Shown piece by piece: positions 45,501-57,300 of a stretch of 64,000 bases of DNA (the stretch's first letter is position 1; each line of letters begins with the position of its first letter). The notes under the pieces are model-generated. The model saw nothing but the letters and a program-made list of their open reading frames with translations, searched no databases and was not told where the DNA came from. Location of the stretch: contig CM029126.1 of the NCBI GenBank assembly GCA_016859345.1, forward strand, positions 8,633,027-8,697,026. The letters run 5' to 3'. This DNA is from Istiophorus platypterus (Eukaryota; Chordata; Actinopteri; Istiophoriformes; Istiophoridae). Both the position numbers and the translations under genes were made by a program.

Positions 45501-45793
45501 GATGTAACAAAAAAATATTACAACATCTAAAATCTTTGTTCATTACATTGAATAGCTCACCTTGTCTGTTACATTCCTTGAAACATATAAAAAAATGAAA
45601 CTGCTAATATAGTACAACATTAAGACCTAAGAAAACGAACCCATTGTAATTAAAATGAATATTTTTATTTTCTTTCTGTGTAGCCACAATTTTTGCCTCC
45701 TTGCTACTGAGGTCACCTACAAAGCAGGATCTTGCAGAAAAGAGAAAGACTCAGGAGTTCTTTCAGCACTTCCTGACCCAAGGCTCCTCCTAG
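25417..45793 (+). CDS. inpp5b: Type II inositol polyphosphate 5-phosphatase (INPP5B), about 892 aa
   Basis: The enzyme removes the 5-phosphate from PI(4,5)P2 and related lipids on Golgi, endosome and plasma membranes. The start MDQSVAIQETLEGGENCVI matches human INPP5B. Exons: 25417-25473, 26423-26463, 26795-26892, 27033-27062, 27200-27310, 28661-28804, 33905-33995, 35450-35620, 37544-37645, 37945-38059, 38983-39099, 39826-40013, 40267-40378, 40484-40593, 41454-41589, 41869-41979, 42254-42419, 42819-43054, 43228-43335, 44228-44312, 44850-44977, 45093-45204, 45684-45793. Approximate domains: PH-like 1-115; 5-phosphatase 248-580 with NSHLAAHIEEYERRNQDY, GDLNYR, PAWCDRILW and SDHKPV; ASH domain 590-715; RhoGAP-like 730-885. 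In the last, DIFQQPG has Gln where active GAPs carry the Arg finger, as in the family. The C terminus ends FLTQGSS and lacks the CaaX box of human INPP5B. The joint between exon 1 and 26423 is uncertain. OCRL was considered, but the N terminus and neighbours favour INPP5B. Confidence 0.93.
29974..30170. repeat. (CAGA)n/(GATA)n tract abutting a retroelement-like tail
   Basis: About 100 bp of CAGA/CAAA units runs into GATAGATAGATTCTTTATTGACC and then AAAGAAATTTATTGCCACAC. Short GATA runs joined to TTTATTGA are typical of 3' ends of fish retroposons inserted in the opposite orientation. No reverse transcriptase remains. Confidence 0.5.
30230..31110. promoter_or_regulatory. CpG island inside an inpp5b intron
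   Basis: Dense in CG dinucleotides (for example GGCCGCGGGTTTCG, CGCGGCTCCGCCGCGCAG, GTCGCGGGGAG), unlike the surrounding intron. It could be an alternative inpp5b promoter driving a shorter isoform, or the promoter of an unseen transcript. Short frames here contain no recognised protein. Confidence 0.5.
33325..33420 (+). CDS. inpp5b: Candidate alternative 32-aa cassette exon of inpp5b
   Basis: A strong polypyrimidine acceptor (GGCTTTCCTTTTCAG) precedes 96 bp that stay open in the phase-1 frame shared by both flanking exons. The stretch is followed by a GTGACT donor. Including it would insert EEPAVFPAKMQETG... into the linker between the PH and phosphatase domains without changing frame. Human INPP5B has a longer linker at this place. 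Supported by splice signals and phase only. Confidence 0.45.
36402..36590. repeat. Compound (TG)n-(TA)n microsatellite
   Basis: About 50 bp of TG followed by about 140 bp of TA with regular GT interruptions, in an inpp5b intron between exons 35450-35620 and 37544-37645. All long CVCV/IYIY frames over it are artefacts. Confidence 0.95.
42623..42680. repeat. Perfect inverted repeat, 26-bp arms, 6-nt loop
   Basis: The arm starting GGATGTCTATTTGCTTTATA and ending AATCCT is followed by TTGTTT and then its exact reverse complement (42655-42680). It lies in the inpp5b intron between exons 42254-42419 and 42819-43054. There is no mismatch in 26 bp. Confidence 0.95.
43798..44134. mobile_element. Small non-autonomous DNA transposon (hAT-like?) in an inpp5b intron
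   Basis: The left end CAGTGTGTCCCACACACAG and the right end CTGTGGGAAACACTG are imperfect inverted repeats. The internal 300 bp has no ORF. The CAGTGTTTCCCACA-type end is familiar from fish hAT-derived elements. I did not find a clear target-site duplication, so the class is tentative. It sits just before exon 44228-44312. Confidence 0.55.
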
Positions 45794-45925
45794 ATGGAGG
45801 ATTTCTCTTGTCCTTCACGCTGAAGCCGAACACTAAAAAATGTACAGTCCAGTATTTAAAACGAACTTTAAAGACTTCTCACATACTTACATGGCTCTTT
45901 GTATAAATAAAGTATAATTACTGCA
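45794..45925 (+). other. inpp5b: inpp5b 3' UTR and polyA signal
   Basis: A short AT-rich tail after the TAG at 45791-45793, with AATAAA at 45906-45911. The following stretch to about 46330 shows no gene, so inpp5b and mtf1 are in tandem with a gap of only about 0.4 kb. Confidence 0.6.
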
Positions 45926-46319
45926 AGTGACAGTTCTTTATCTAATATTAGTTTGTTTTAAAGCAATGTTTGTCATCAAATTATGGAAAGATTTTATTGT
46001 ATCTCACTGAGCATCTGTAGAGACCTAATAATTTTTAATGTATGTATATTTTATTTAAAAAAAAATTTGTATTTTAATGTTTCTGATCTCAGCAGCATAT
46101 TGTTTTTATATATAAAACGGTTGGAAACAAAGCCTGTGTCGCTGGTGATTTTTCCCTCCCCTTTGGTAATAATCTGATTTAACTTAAATCACAAGCAAAG
46201 AGAAAATGAACAAGTTTCTATGTTTCCACGTAGAAACAAAGTTAATAAGTTATGTCAAGCGTTGCGAAAGAACAATGTTAAGGTGTTTCTCCGATATCTT
46301 TATTATGATATTTAATTTC

Positions 46320-47240
46320 CCACAATGCATCTCGGATGGATGAGGCTCTGACGTCGTTGATATCCTAGGGAGGGGATAGGAAGAAAGTGCTAAACATCCA
46401 AAGCACAGGGACGAGGCTTCAATTTCTACACAGGTAAATATATCTTAATGTCATTTGATTTTCGGGATTTGAACCTTGATAACGCGGAGCTTGTTATCCT
46501 CGGCCCGGAGAAGACCGGTGATATCGGCCGTCGATAGTAAACTGGCCAACGTCACTAGCAGGCTAGCCCCCCTTAGCTTAGCTAAGGCATGAGCTAAATT
46601 GCCGCTAGTTGGTTTAGCCTTGCTACCTAACGTTCATTTACCGTAGCCGGGACTCGGGGTAAAGACAAAAAAAGGTGACCGCTCAGTTGGCTCCGCAGTG
46701 AAGCCGTATAACGCGAGGGAACGCAGATAATGACTTTTTCGTGTTTTATACAAAAAAATGCGCGAAATGTGAACCGTTTCGTATCTTGTGCGCGGAGACT
46801 TAGCTAAGCGACGTGTTTCTGCGGGGCTAGCGGCGATGTGACCAAGAGCCGCCGTGAAGTGAGGAAATGCCGTCGGGTCAACGAACAGCCCCCGGACCGA
46901 CACACGACCGACAGCTAACAGCAACGTTACGATAAAACCGTGCTAACGTTAACGCGGCGTGGGTCCGTTAAGACCCCGGCAGCCGTCGCCTGTTTACCGG
47001 GCCACTGTGTTCATTAAGCCGCGGCAGCTTCGCGAACGTTAGCCGGTCGCGTTGGACACAGAAAAAGTTACCAGACGCTGTCGAGACCTAAGTTTACGAG
47101 TAATGTTTGGCGAAAAGCTGCCTCCGGGAGTTTTTAAGCGGCTGGAAATCGTCAAGTTTTATCAGTTTGTTAGCTTGTTCCGTGATTTCTGTCATCGGAA
47201 TCAGAAACTTCCAGATCTAGATGTGTCGAGTTTCTCGTAA
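46320..47240 (+). promoter_or_regulatory. mtf1: mtf1 promoter, non-coding first exon and CpG island
   Basis: A TGACGTC CRE-like site lies at about 46350. An untranslated exon probably ends at 46433 (TTTCTACACAG/GTAAAT). The CpG-rich stretch continues downstream to about 47240. The 62-aa frame at 47052-47240 is in this island and has no recognisable similarity. The intron 46434-48187 then follows. Confidence 0.55.
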
Positions 47241-47506
47241 ACGGGGCTGATATGTCACAGCGGGACATTTTTGATCAATAAAAAAAGGAAAAATCCGAAC
47301 TTTATCTCGGTTGACACATGCAGGTCTGCCATAGGCGGAGACCGAGGCGTTTACACAGGTATTCAGGTCTTTGGACACACATTTTCAGGCCACATTTCTA
47401 CATTACAAACCCCTAATGTGCTCCGAATTTAGAAACACATTAGAGGTTAATTGATGATTAACTTCCTTAGAAGTTAGTCATTAGATCTTTTCTAGATATG
47501 CTTGAG

Positions 47507-47529
47507 GATATATATATATATATATATAT

Positions 47530-47564
<35 letters not shown>

Positions 47565-47580
47565 TAGATATAGATATATA
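47507..47580. repeat. (TA)n(GATA)n microsatellite
   Basis: Simple TA then GATA repeats in the first mtf1 intron. Confidence 0.95.
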
Positions 47581-48049
47581 AAATACTCTGTTCTCATTAG
47601 TTCATTGTGCTGGGTAGGTAAATTAAATCTATAATTACATTTATGCCTACTCCATCAATGAAAACTCCTGAAACTATGGATATGCAGTTATTTTCCATTT
47701 TAAAGGTTTATCTACTGGATGCAAGATGTCCCCTACAAAGTTAAAGTTAATTTTCAATATATTCACACTTGAGCCTTCAGGTTTGCATAATACACCTGTG
47801 TAAGTTGCTTATTGGACCAGGTTTAGCTTGCTTGTTGCAATGACACAAATTTTGCTCACAGGTAAAAACTTTAAGCTCAGCTTTTGACTGATCAAAGAGA
47901 AACTTTGAGAAGATTGCAGTGTAATTTATATTTTTATTCAGTTTTAGCTCATTTCTACCAATTATGGTAGAATTATTATGCCTGAATTATTTTACTCTTT
48001 TTAATTCCAGTATCTTTTAATAAGACTTTGGATTTCTCTTATATATTAT

Positions 48050-48125
48050 CTTTCCGCCTTTTTATGTAAAGCACTTTGAATTGCCTTGTCCTTGAAAAGT
48101 GCGGCAACACTTGACTTGAATAAAC
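48050..48125. repeat. 3'-end fragment of a teleost dispersed repeat
   Basis: TTTTTATGTAAAGCACTTTGAATTGCCTTG.. and CTTGACTTGAATAAA resemble the tail of the fish repeat whose other end appears at 16110 and 24418. It lies about 60 bp upstream of the first mtf1 coding exon. Confidence 0.5.
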
Positions 48126-48255
48126 TAGGTCTATTGCTAAGCAAAAGTAAAAGCAAAAAAAAGTAACTTTGCTCATCTATTTTTCAGGCTGCAAGAAGAG
48201 GAGTGTGAGTGTGCAGTCCTCCTTGGAAAGGAAGGAAGGAGAGGCACCAGTGACC

Positions 48256-51200
48256 ATGAGTGAGAATGGCCCTCATACGGAGGCGCCCATGTACTTTGAG
48301 GTGGAGGTGGATCACCTGGAGCGGGATGATGAAGAAGAAGAAGACAAGATCCGCTTTGACAAAGACGATGACCTGATCGCTGAGCCTTCGTCCTCTTCTG
48401 GCCGAGTGTACGATCGCACCACAGTGCTCATTGAGCGGGACCCTATTCGGCTGGATGAGGAGGGCGAAGAAGAGGGTCACTGTGGAGGCGATGAAGATGG
48501 AGTCACCTTCTTAACTGAGGGGGAAGGTGATGGAGATGAAGAGGAGGGCTCTCTGGCCTTTATGGCCGACCCTGATGGCATGTCACAGGGTTATGTGCAC
48601 CACACCATTTCTGCCGACCAGATCCAGTTCACAATAAATCCAGGATCCACACCCATGCCACGCAACATAGAGGGGGCCACACTCACCCTGCACTCTGAGT
48701 GCCCAGAGACCAAGCAGAGAGAGGTAGGCCTAAATAAGTGCTTCTCCTAAAAATGTAAAAGATATACAGCTGCTACATACTGATGAAATGTGAACATATC
48801 AGTGAAAAGATTCCTTACTCTTCTTGAATGCTCAGTATAAACACAGGTGCACACCAATTTCAATAAGCAGTTGCCTTTTGTGTATAGATTTTGGGATAAT
48901 ATTCAGTAACATATTGCCTAAATCCGTTTTCACACAGCAGTTACCAAACACAGATGGGCAGAATTTCAGTAGAATGTTGTCAACTATTACTGCCGAAGTA
49001 AGGCTTTGTTTTGTGTGGTTATTGTTGAAATAATTGCTTGTTTTGGTTTGTGGAAGCTCATCTAGTCATTCCAGCTCACTGCTCAATGGAACAGTAGATG
49101 GGTTAAAGATTTTTCTAACACATCTAATGGTCTTACAAACCGAGAGACATAATGTAAACCTAAAGATGAATAATGCACATGTAACATGTATAGTGTGTTT
49201 GTGTGTGTGTGTTTTTTTTAACATGCATTTTCTTGGTGAAATACAAGGGGCAATTCTAGATAAATTAATGTGCTTGAAGGTCTTTTAAAATGATCTCCCC
49301 TATCGGCTTGACCGTGGTTGCTCATCTGGCTTAGGTAGATGCTCCCACCTCAAAGGGGGTGTCACCCTGCTTCTGCCCTGTTTGCACCCACTGTTATACC
49401 TTGGCTTTGCCCACTTACAATCCACTCTGTCTACTGTCCATGTTCCTGTTGTAAATTTGCCATATTTTGACACCTATCCCAGCCTAATTAGTGGAAATAG
49501 GATATTAAAACACCTGACTGCAAGTGTGCACTTGTAAAGCAGCTGGTCCTTGCCACATACAAAGCATTCCAGTGCTGAAGAACTGCAGACAACAACTTAG
49601 TCCCCAGTTGGGGAATTTCTTGGTACAGGCATATAAATTTCTTTTCTTTTATTGTGAATTTGTAGAGAGATTGTAGTACTTTCTCTTGTCTTTTAGCAAT
49701 AACAAACTGCACAAATAGTTAATATTGCCAACTAAACTGCAGCAGCAGCAACAAAATGGTGCAACACTGTTCTGTGGCTTCTGAGTCATAAGAGAGGGAC
49801 GGACGATTCCTGGTGAAGTATCACATCCCCTTTTTAAATGAAAATGAAGCCCATGAGATGTGATACTGTGTAATGAGGTTGGTTTATGCTGTCACTGTTT
49901 AGCACAAAACGCCATATTTGTTCAACCTGTATGCAGTGTTGTGTTGTCTTGATTACCATCACTGTATTTGCATTGTTCGTTTTCACCTGTATTGTTGCCT
50001 TTGTCATTTTTATGATATGATGTAATTTATTGTGACTTTTTAATAACAGTTGCCAGCCATAGGCACAGAATGAATTTACCAGGGGACAATAAACTAAACC
50101 AGTCACTTATGATACTTCACTATCCCTAAACAGAAGTGCACACACCAGAAAATGGACACCTAAAATTAAACTCCAACTTGGTATTAATGTCATTATATGT
50201 GCAAAATCAATCAATATTTTGATTTTGTACATAATTTGCTGCCTGTCAATGGAACATTTACATAAAATCACAGTAGTAAATATGGCATGTGTGGTTGATG
50301 TAAACATGAGCATACTGTGATTTGGTTAAAATTATGAAAGTGTGTGCTTTCAGTCAAAGAAAAAACAATTTAGCAACCCTGCTGTGGGAAAATGTGAGCA
50401 GAGTATAGAGAACCTAAGAGTGGCCATTTCCTGTGAACAACAAATGGAAAATTCCAGTCTTCTGTTCAACAGGTGTCAAAAAAATTTAATGATCCTCTCA
50501 CATAAACATTTAATTATTAATGGAGTGGTATTTTCCACTATGCATGTGGGAGACCAGAGCATTCAGCTTCGGTCTCCAGCTGGTGGTGGAGAAGAGTCAC
50601 GAAGGTGTGGGAGATGAATACAGTTCTAATCTATAAGCTTTAGTTGGCTTCCCACAGTGGCTTTGCATGGATGTTTGCTTAACAAATGATCCCTCCCACA
50701 TCCTTAAAATCAAAGTGAATGGCTTTAGACTACCCATCACTCAGCTAAGTGAATGTGACATTTACTTTAGGGCAAAGCAAAATTTGTTCTTTTTACAGTT
50801 AATGTTTCTGATTGTGCCTGAACATGTGTTGTGGACTGAAGCACTCAAACTGCTAGGATGCATGCACATTTTAGGGTTTTCACTGATGAATTAGTTATTT
50901 TCAATGCACCATGAGGAATGTCTAAATTTTTATATATTTATTATTATTACTATTATTATTATTATAATTATTATTATTATTAAACTTCAGGTTTCTGTGA
51001 ATGATAAAATGTAAGTGCTAATGCATCTGTATAATTGTATTGTCAATTACAGTCTTTTGTGGGTAAGGAATGTTTTTCTATTTGAATTCGGCATTAGGCC
51101 TGTTATAAAAATGTTATTTCGTTTGTCTCGCTTTTAGTTAAATTTGCCGTAAGTTTGGCCAGAGCTCTTGCAAAACAAATATCTCAAAGGATTCATAAAC

Positions 51201-51301
51201 ATTAGAGGTTCGTAAATATTAGAGGTTTGGCCATTACTTTGGCTCACAGCAAAGTTCCAGATCCAATACAGTAATTTTTATGGGAAATGTAAATGTTGGG
51301 A

Positions 51302-51342
<41 letters not shown>

Positions 51343-54300
51343 ATCTCTAAGAGGATGAGGACAGTAAGTTACAGTTATAATGTTAGCTGACAGAGAGATT
51401 CTCCTGTCATGGTGGCCAACCACAAGCGTCCTGCTTCTTGCTTTGTGTTCAGTGCAGAGTAGCATTTTTCAAAGAAGAATGGACTGCTATTATTCACAAT
51501 GCCCCAGGGCTTATGTGTGAGAAGAGAGCAGGAGACTGCCACACTGCAGTGGAGATTGGTGCTGTGAAACAGAATTGGATGGGATGTATTGCATGGGGAG
51601 GTTAGCATCATCACTGTCCTTTGTGCTTACCCGCTTCATGTACTGATGGGTGGCTGAGTCATTAAAGTTGAAGTCCCCTATGAAAGGTCAAACCAACTCA
51701 AACTGTCACTTGAATGGCAAGGCTGGTTATATGCTGAGCTGAATTAACGTGTTTTACAAGTAATATTATCTTTTCCCTTAGCTTCAGTGTGATTTTCATA
51801 CAGTACTGCTGAATTCCGTTTATAATGTGCAGGTAATAACGTTCCCTTTCTCTCCTTCCCCTATCAGGTGAAGCGCTACCAATGCATGTTTGAGGGCTGC
51901 ACGAGGACATACAGCACAGCGGGGAACCTGCGGACGCATCAGAAGACTCACCGGGGCGAGTACACGTTTGTGTGTAATCAGCAAGGCTGTGGAAAGGCCT
52001 TCCTCACCTCTTACAGTCTCAAGATCCATGTCCGTGTTCACACCAAGGAGAAGCCGTTCGAGTGTGATGTGCAAGGCTGTGAGAAAGCTTTCAACACACT
52101 GTACAGGTGAGTCTACACGTTGTGTTGGCTTTTATTTCACCTCATGGTACGGATTTTAATGGCGCTGTGGGTGTTATAAAGTAAGTTCAGATCATCATCA
52201 TCAGTGTAGGTTCTGTTAGCAACATCTAGTTTGGGCGTCATCTAATAGGAGGGAGGGCCATAGGCCAAAAATAGTGTTACTACAAAAATTGGATTGTGTC
52301 TTAATATAAAGTCATGGCAGGTCATGCCATGAAGTGGGTGGCCCAACAAGTGTTGTCACAATATAGAAATGTCTATGAATATTTTTCTTTTATATTTAAC
52401 TGTTTTATGTAGAGTTGTTCTTTGTGGTGGCAGTTCATTTTCATTTTACCATAATACTTTCAAGTATATTCCATGTAGTCCCTAAATCTCAGTGATACAT
52501 TGTTATCAAAAAAAGAAAACTGATTTGATCAGAGGTGAAAAATACACAGAATCAGTGCAAAAATGCACAAAGTAAAATAATAAAAACAGTCCATCAAAGG
52601 AACAATGCCAAGAAAGAGCAGAACATTGTAATCTCAGGGTGCTGTGTCCTTTAGTTCTCCCTCCTTAACTGCTAGCTGCTCCCTAGTTACCCATTCTCCC
52701 TGAATAAAAGTACCCATTTTTTCCTCACACACAACCTGGGAACATTTCACAAGTAGTAAAGGACTGTTTAAATCCTGTAGTTTGGAGTTTTTGAATTTTC
52801 TGCCCTTTGACTTAACTCAAACTTTTGGTAAAGGGGGGGAGCTTGGTCATTTACCACACCTTGGAGTATTGTAGCTGTAACAAAGAAGAGCCCTGCGAGT
52901 TGTTACCATTTAAATACATTTACAGTTAAGGATAAGAAACCAATAATGGTCATTGTGTTTGCTTTGTAATTTTGCTAATGGCAGACATTTTCTTTGTTCA
53001 AAGCTTTTTCACCATAGATGTTGCTATGATCTCAACCAGTTCACGTCAGAGCCCTCTGGTCTGTGTTGGTTCAGTTGCTATGACAACATGTCTGTAGTAT
53101 GGTGGAGCTGTGCCACTGGCTTTAACTCCTTGTCAGAGGCTGTTACTCAGGGAAGCAAACCAATGCCACACATAGCTGGATTGTCTTTTTAATAACATTA
53201 CTTTTCCTCCCCCCTCTCCATGATACCCAGACTCTCTTATAAAACGGCCACTGAGAGAATCTGTGGAATTCAGTCATTCTCCCTGTCTGATTAGATTCTA
53301 TTTTCATTCAAACATGGACTCCACTGTCTTTTTCATATGCTTGGTAGACATTCTTAAATTAAGAGCAGCAGAAATCCACACATGCTGCTTGAGGCCAATG
53401 TGCTTAGTTTGTGTCTGTCTGCATGTCTCCCATTATGGTTTAATGAGACAAACTTGATTGTCTCTGCAGACTAAAAGCACACCAGAGACTTCACACAGGC
53501 AAGACATTCAACTGTGAATCGGAGGGATGCACAAAGTACTTTACCACCCTCAGCGACCTGAGGAAGCACATTCGCACACACACTGGGGAGAAACCATTCC
53601 GGTGAGCTTTTCCATTATCACAACAGGATTAACCCACTCCTATTAGAAGATGAAGGAGCGGTGAAATTAATGATATGATAACTGATTTGCATTTGGGTTA
53701 AACAGAAGCCCAAAACAGTGTTGAGATGTACTTTTCAGCACATTAGTTTCCCATCTCCTATTGATATGTGTTGTTAGCTCTATGCATATGGGTCAAGGGT
53801 GCTCACTTTTCTAACAAGGGCATGGTTTTAAATGTAAAATGAATGATCAAATCCACTTAATCCACTCAATCGCTGTCTATTTGCATCTAGTCTCAAGCAT
53901 TTTGACATGATTTGTTGTGTGTCTTTGTCCTCAGGTGTGACCATGATGGCTGTGGCAAAGCTTTTGCTGCAAGTCATCACCTAAAAACACATGTACGGAC
54001 TCACACAGGTGCATATTGGTGGTTTGTTTTTATGTAACCTTGATTTATCTAGGTCAGCTTGAACAAGGACATTTTTATTTTTCAGCTATGCTTGATTTTA
54101 ATTTAGATTGATACCAGTAACTCTCACACAGTTAATTTGAGTAGCCTAACCAAATAGATTTTTCAGCAACCCAAAACATTTTTGTCTTGTTTTATCACGT
54201 CCTCATTTCCAAGGTCTGTGTAGAAATGTAGTTATTAGAGCAGCAATTGAAAACGATTTGTAGATGTGCACTTGTATTGATTGGACAAATAACTACCCGA

Positions 54301-57300
54301 ATGGAGGTTCACAGTAGGACAGCTGAGGCCAAGTTTGCACTTGGCTCAAGTGCTTTTGTGCTTGTTGGGGGGGGGGGGTCTTCCTGAAGTGCCAGCTGCT
54401 GAAAAAGTAGGCAGCTACTCATTCATCTTCAGTTGGTTTCTAATGTTTTGTTCCTTTTATATGTATTTTTTTTTTTTACATGCTTGATTCTCCTGAACTG
54501 TAATAATGTTGTAGAGCGTCAGACCAATGATCGATCTCCTAAACTTAGTTCTGTTTAAATGAAGGCGACTTGGCCCCTGTTTTTATGCTATATATCCAAT
54601 AGAACCTCCTGTTGGATGTGAAAAAGTGAAACATTATATCCTGTGCTCAAGCTGTGTGTCTGTGTTTCCAGACCTGCATGTTAAAAATCAATAAGATAAA
54701 ATATTAAAATCAAAGTACAGTTAATGGGCATTGACTGACTGACATGGAGATAGAGTTTGTGTTTTTTCATTTTCTTCCAAAGTTAAGAATGAAGTTTAAA
54801 CGTTAATGTTGGCTGACTTTTTTCTGCCTTACACTAAAGATTAGCTCTTACCTTCCTGCCTTTTTATGTATTATTACCGATCTGTCTCTATAGGGGAGAA
54901 GCCATTCAACTGTCCCAGTGACGGCTGTGAGAAGACTTTTAGTAGCCAGTACAGTCTGAAGAGTCACATCCGGGGCCATGACAAAGGACAGCCCTTCAGC
55001 GTCACCCTCACCCACCCCCTCTCTGAAGTGAGTCACAGCGCAGCAGCTTCTCAGTGTGGGACACTTGGTCTCTTGATATTGGCATATTGGTGTTGATCTC
55101 CATGTACAGCCTGAGAGCAACATGCAACTATCTTCCTCATATTATTACTTTATGGAAAATTTGAAATTATTTTACAATTGTGTTATGCTCTCACTCACAT
55201 AACATGGAGAGTATGGCAGTCAAAAACTAAAGCCACACACCTGCATGATTTGAAAATGTACAAATGTATGCAAATGCCTGGTGAGAGGGTTTTCACTACA
55301 CTGCATTAACCACAGTAAATCCTTTTTTAAGTTATTATGAGAAATAGCTTTAGAGAAAGCAAGTCTTGCCCCCATTCTTCAAAAGAATTGTTATTTTCAT
55401 TATGTCATAATTTACTAGTTTATCTTTTGTTCTAAACTGTTCCTTTTTAAGTAAAACACGCTTTTTTAACATTTACATACAGTATGTGTTGCATTCTTTT
55501 CCATTTTCACTCCTCTGTCTTGTTTGCACGACTCAGCACTTGATCCCATAGCAGAGGCAAGTTTAATTAGCACCTAATCATCTCTTAATTACAGGATGCA
55601 AATCACTCGCTGTGCCTCAGTGACTTGAGCCTCATCTCTACAGACTCGGAGTTACGAGAGAACATCCACAATGTAAGTAGGCCTTTCTTCAGCTTTTTAA
55701 AACAGACACTGGATTGAAGATGTAGAGTAGCTGTCAAGATAGTCAGTAAAGATGTCAATAAAAGACAGATTTTGACATCTAAGTTGTTATTTTGTACCCG
55801 CTGCAATCAGATTTGAGGGGTCAAACGAGTTTCTGGTTGTTGTAATACTTAGTAGTGACAATCTTTTGTAATTTTAATGTCATTGTAGGCTCAAAATTTG
55901 GACCTCAACAATGTGACCCCTGTGAAAATCTTTGAGCTCATGTTCCAGAGTCCTGAAAACAGTGTCAGCCAAGATGATGCCCATCACAATGGTAAGAACA
56001 TTTCAAAACACATCAGCTTAAATTGTATCAAACATTCTTGTTCTGATGGAGATTTTCTGTCTTTCCTCAGAGACCCTTGCTGAACCCTTCAGCCTAGAGA
56101 CCTCTACCCAACCAGGAGTGACTGATGCCTCATCTCTCATCTCTTTCTCTATCAATCCTACCTCCTCATCTTCCTGTTCCCACACAACTGCAGTCATGGA
56201 GGCTTCTTCCCAGCTCAATCAGACCTCTTCCTCTCAAGCCTCCACCTCTGCCTCTGTCACCGCTACTGTCAGCTCCACACAGCCTCCCTCCTTCATGCAA
56301 CTAACCGGGCCTCAGCAGATCTCTGATATGCCTGCTCAGGCCTCTGCCCAAGCACCAAACCATGCCCCCTCCCAGCACTATGTGGCGCTGCCACCTACAT
56401 TCTTGCAGCCAGACAGTGCCACCCAGACCGCACCTTTACCACCACCCATCGCTGCTCCTCCTCCAGTGGCTTCAGCACTGACCACCACAGCACCAGGCAC
56501 CGCTTCTGTGTCTGTTGTTGCAGGCACCACAACAGAAGCTATGGCAGCTGTGGCTCAACCTGTGCCTTTGGCCAACAACCCTGTCCCCAATTCTGGCCCT
56601 GGTCTGGCTCCCACCCCTACCACCATCACCATTGCACCCACCCAGAACCTGCTGCAGCCTGGCTTGGTCATGTCCGACCAGAACCTACAGTGGATCCTGA
56701 GCAGTGCTGCCAGCAGCCAGCAGAACCCAGAGCAAGCAGTGAGTAATGCTTCCACTCAGTGTTTGTACCAACAAATGGTTTCCTGATTCTTACTTGTCTT
56801 TTTTTGTGATGCGTTCTTCACTTTAAAAACACATTCATATATGCATTGCAGTGCAAAAAGGGATTTCTTTTACTTTTTCTTCTAATCCTAAATGAGTTGT
56901 TCAGTTTGAGGATTGGTGAACAACAGTGTGTCATGCACTTCAGTAAGAATGCTTTTTAGGGATATGGGTCACAATAGCCTCTGTATTTACAGTACGTGTA
57001 GCAAAGGTATAGGTATATGTACAGGCTTTCAACAACACACATGCACCAGCCATCCCCCTTCGATACAGTCGGAAATTCTGATGGTGCAACTGATGTAGCG
57101 TTTCCCCAGCAATTTTTTATCTATTTATCTATTTATTTATTTTTATTTGCTTTAACTGTGGTGTTGAATGTTTGCTCACAGTCACATCAAGGAGCTCCAA
57201 AAGTCGAAAAGGTTTTCTTCACTACAGCCATACCAGTTGGAGGAAATGCCGGTAAGTCAGTGGGTAGTGAGTTATTGTTTCTTCACTTTATGGATATTGG

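Noticed and set aside
25417..45793. Naming the phosphatase OCRL instead of INPP5B
   Set aside because: The missing CaaX box is OCRL-like, but MDQSVAIQETL, the MAIT-DDVSL segment and the mtf1 neighbourhood match INPP5B.
47052..47240. 62-aa frame in the mtf1 CpG island (MDTEKVTRRCRDLS...)
   Set aside because: No recognisable similarity, and it sits between the non-coding first exon and the first coding exon of mtf1; likely chance.
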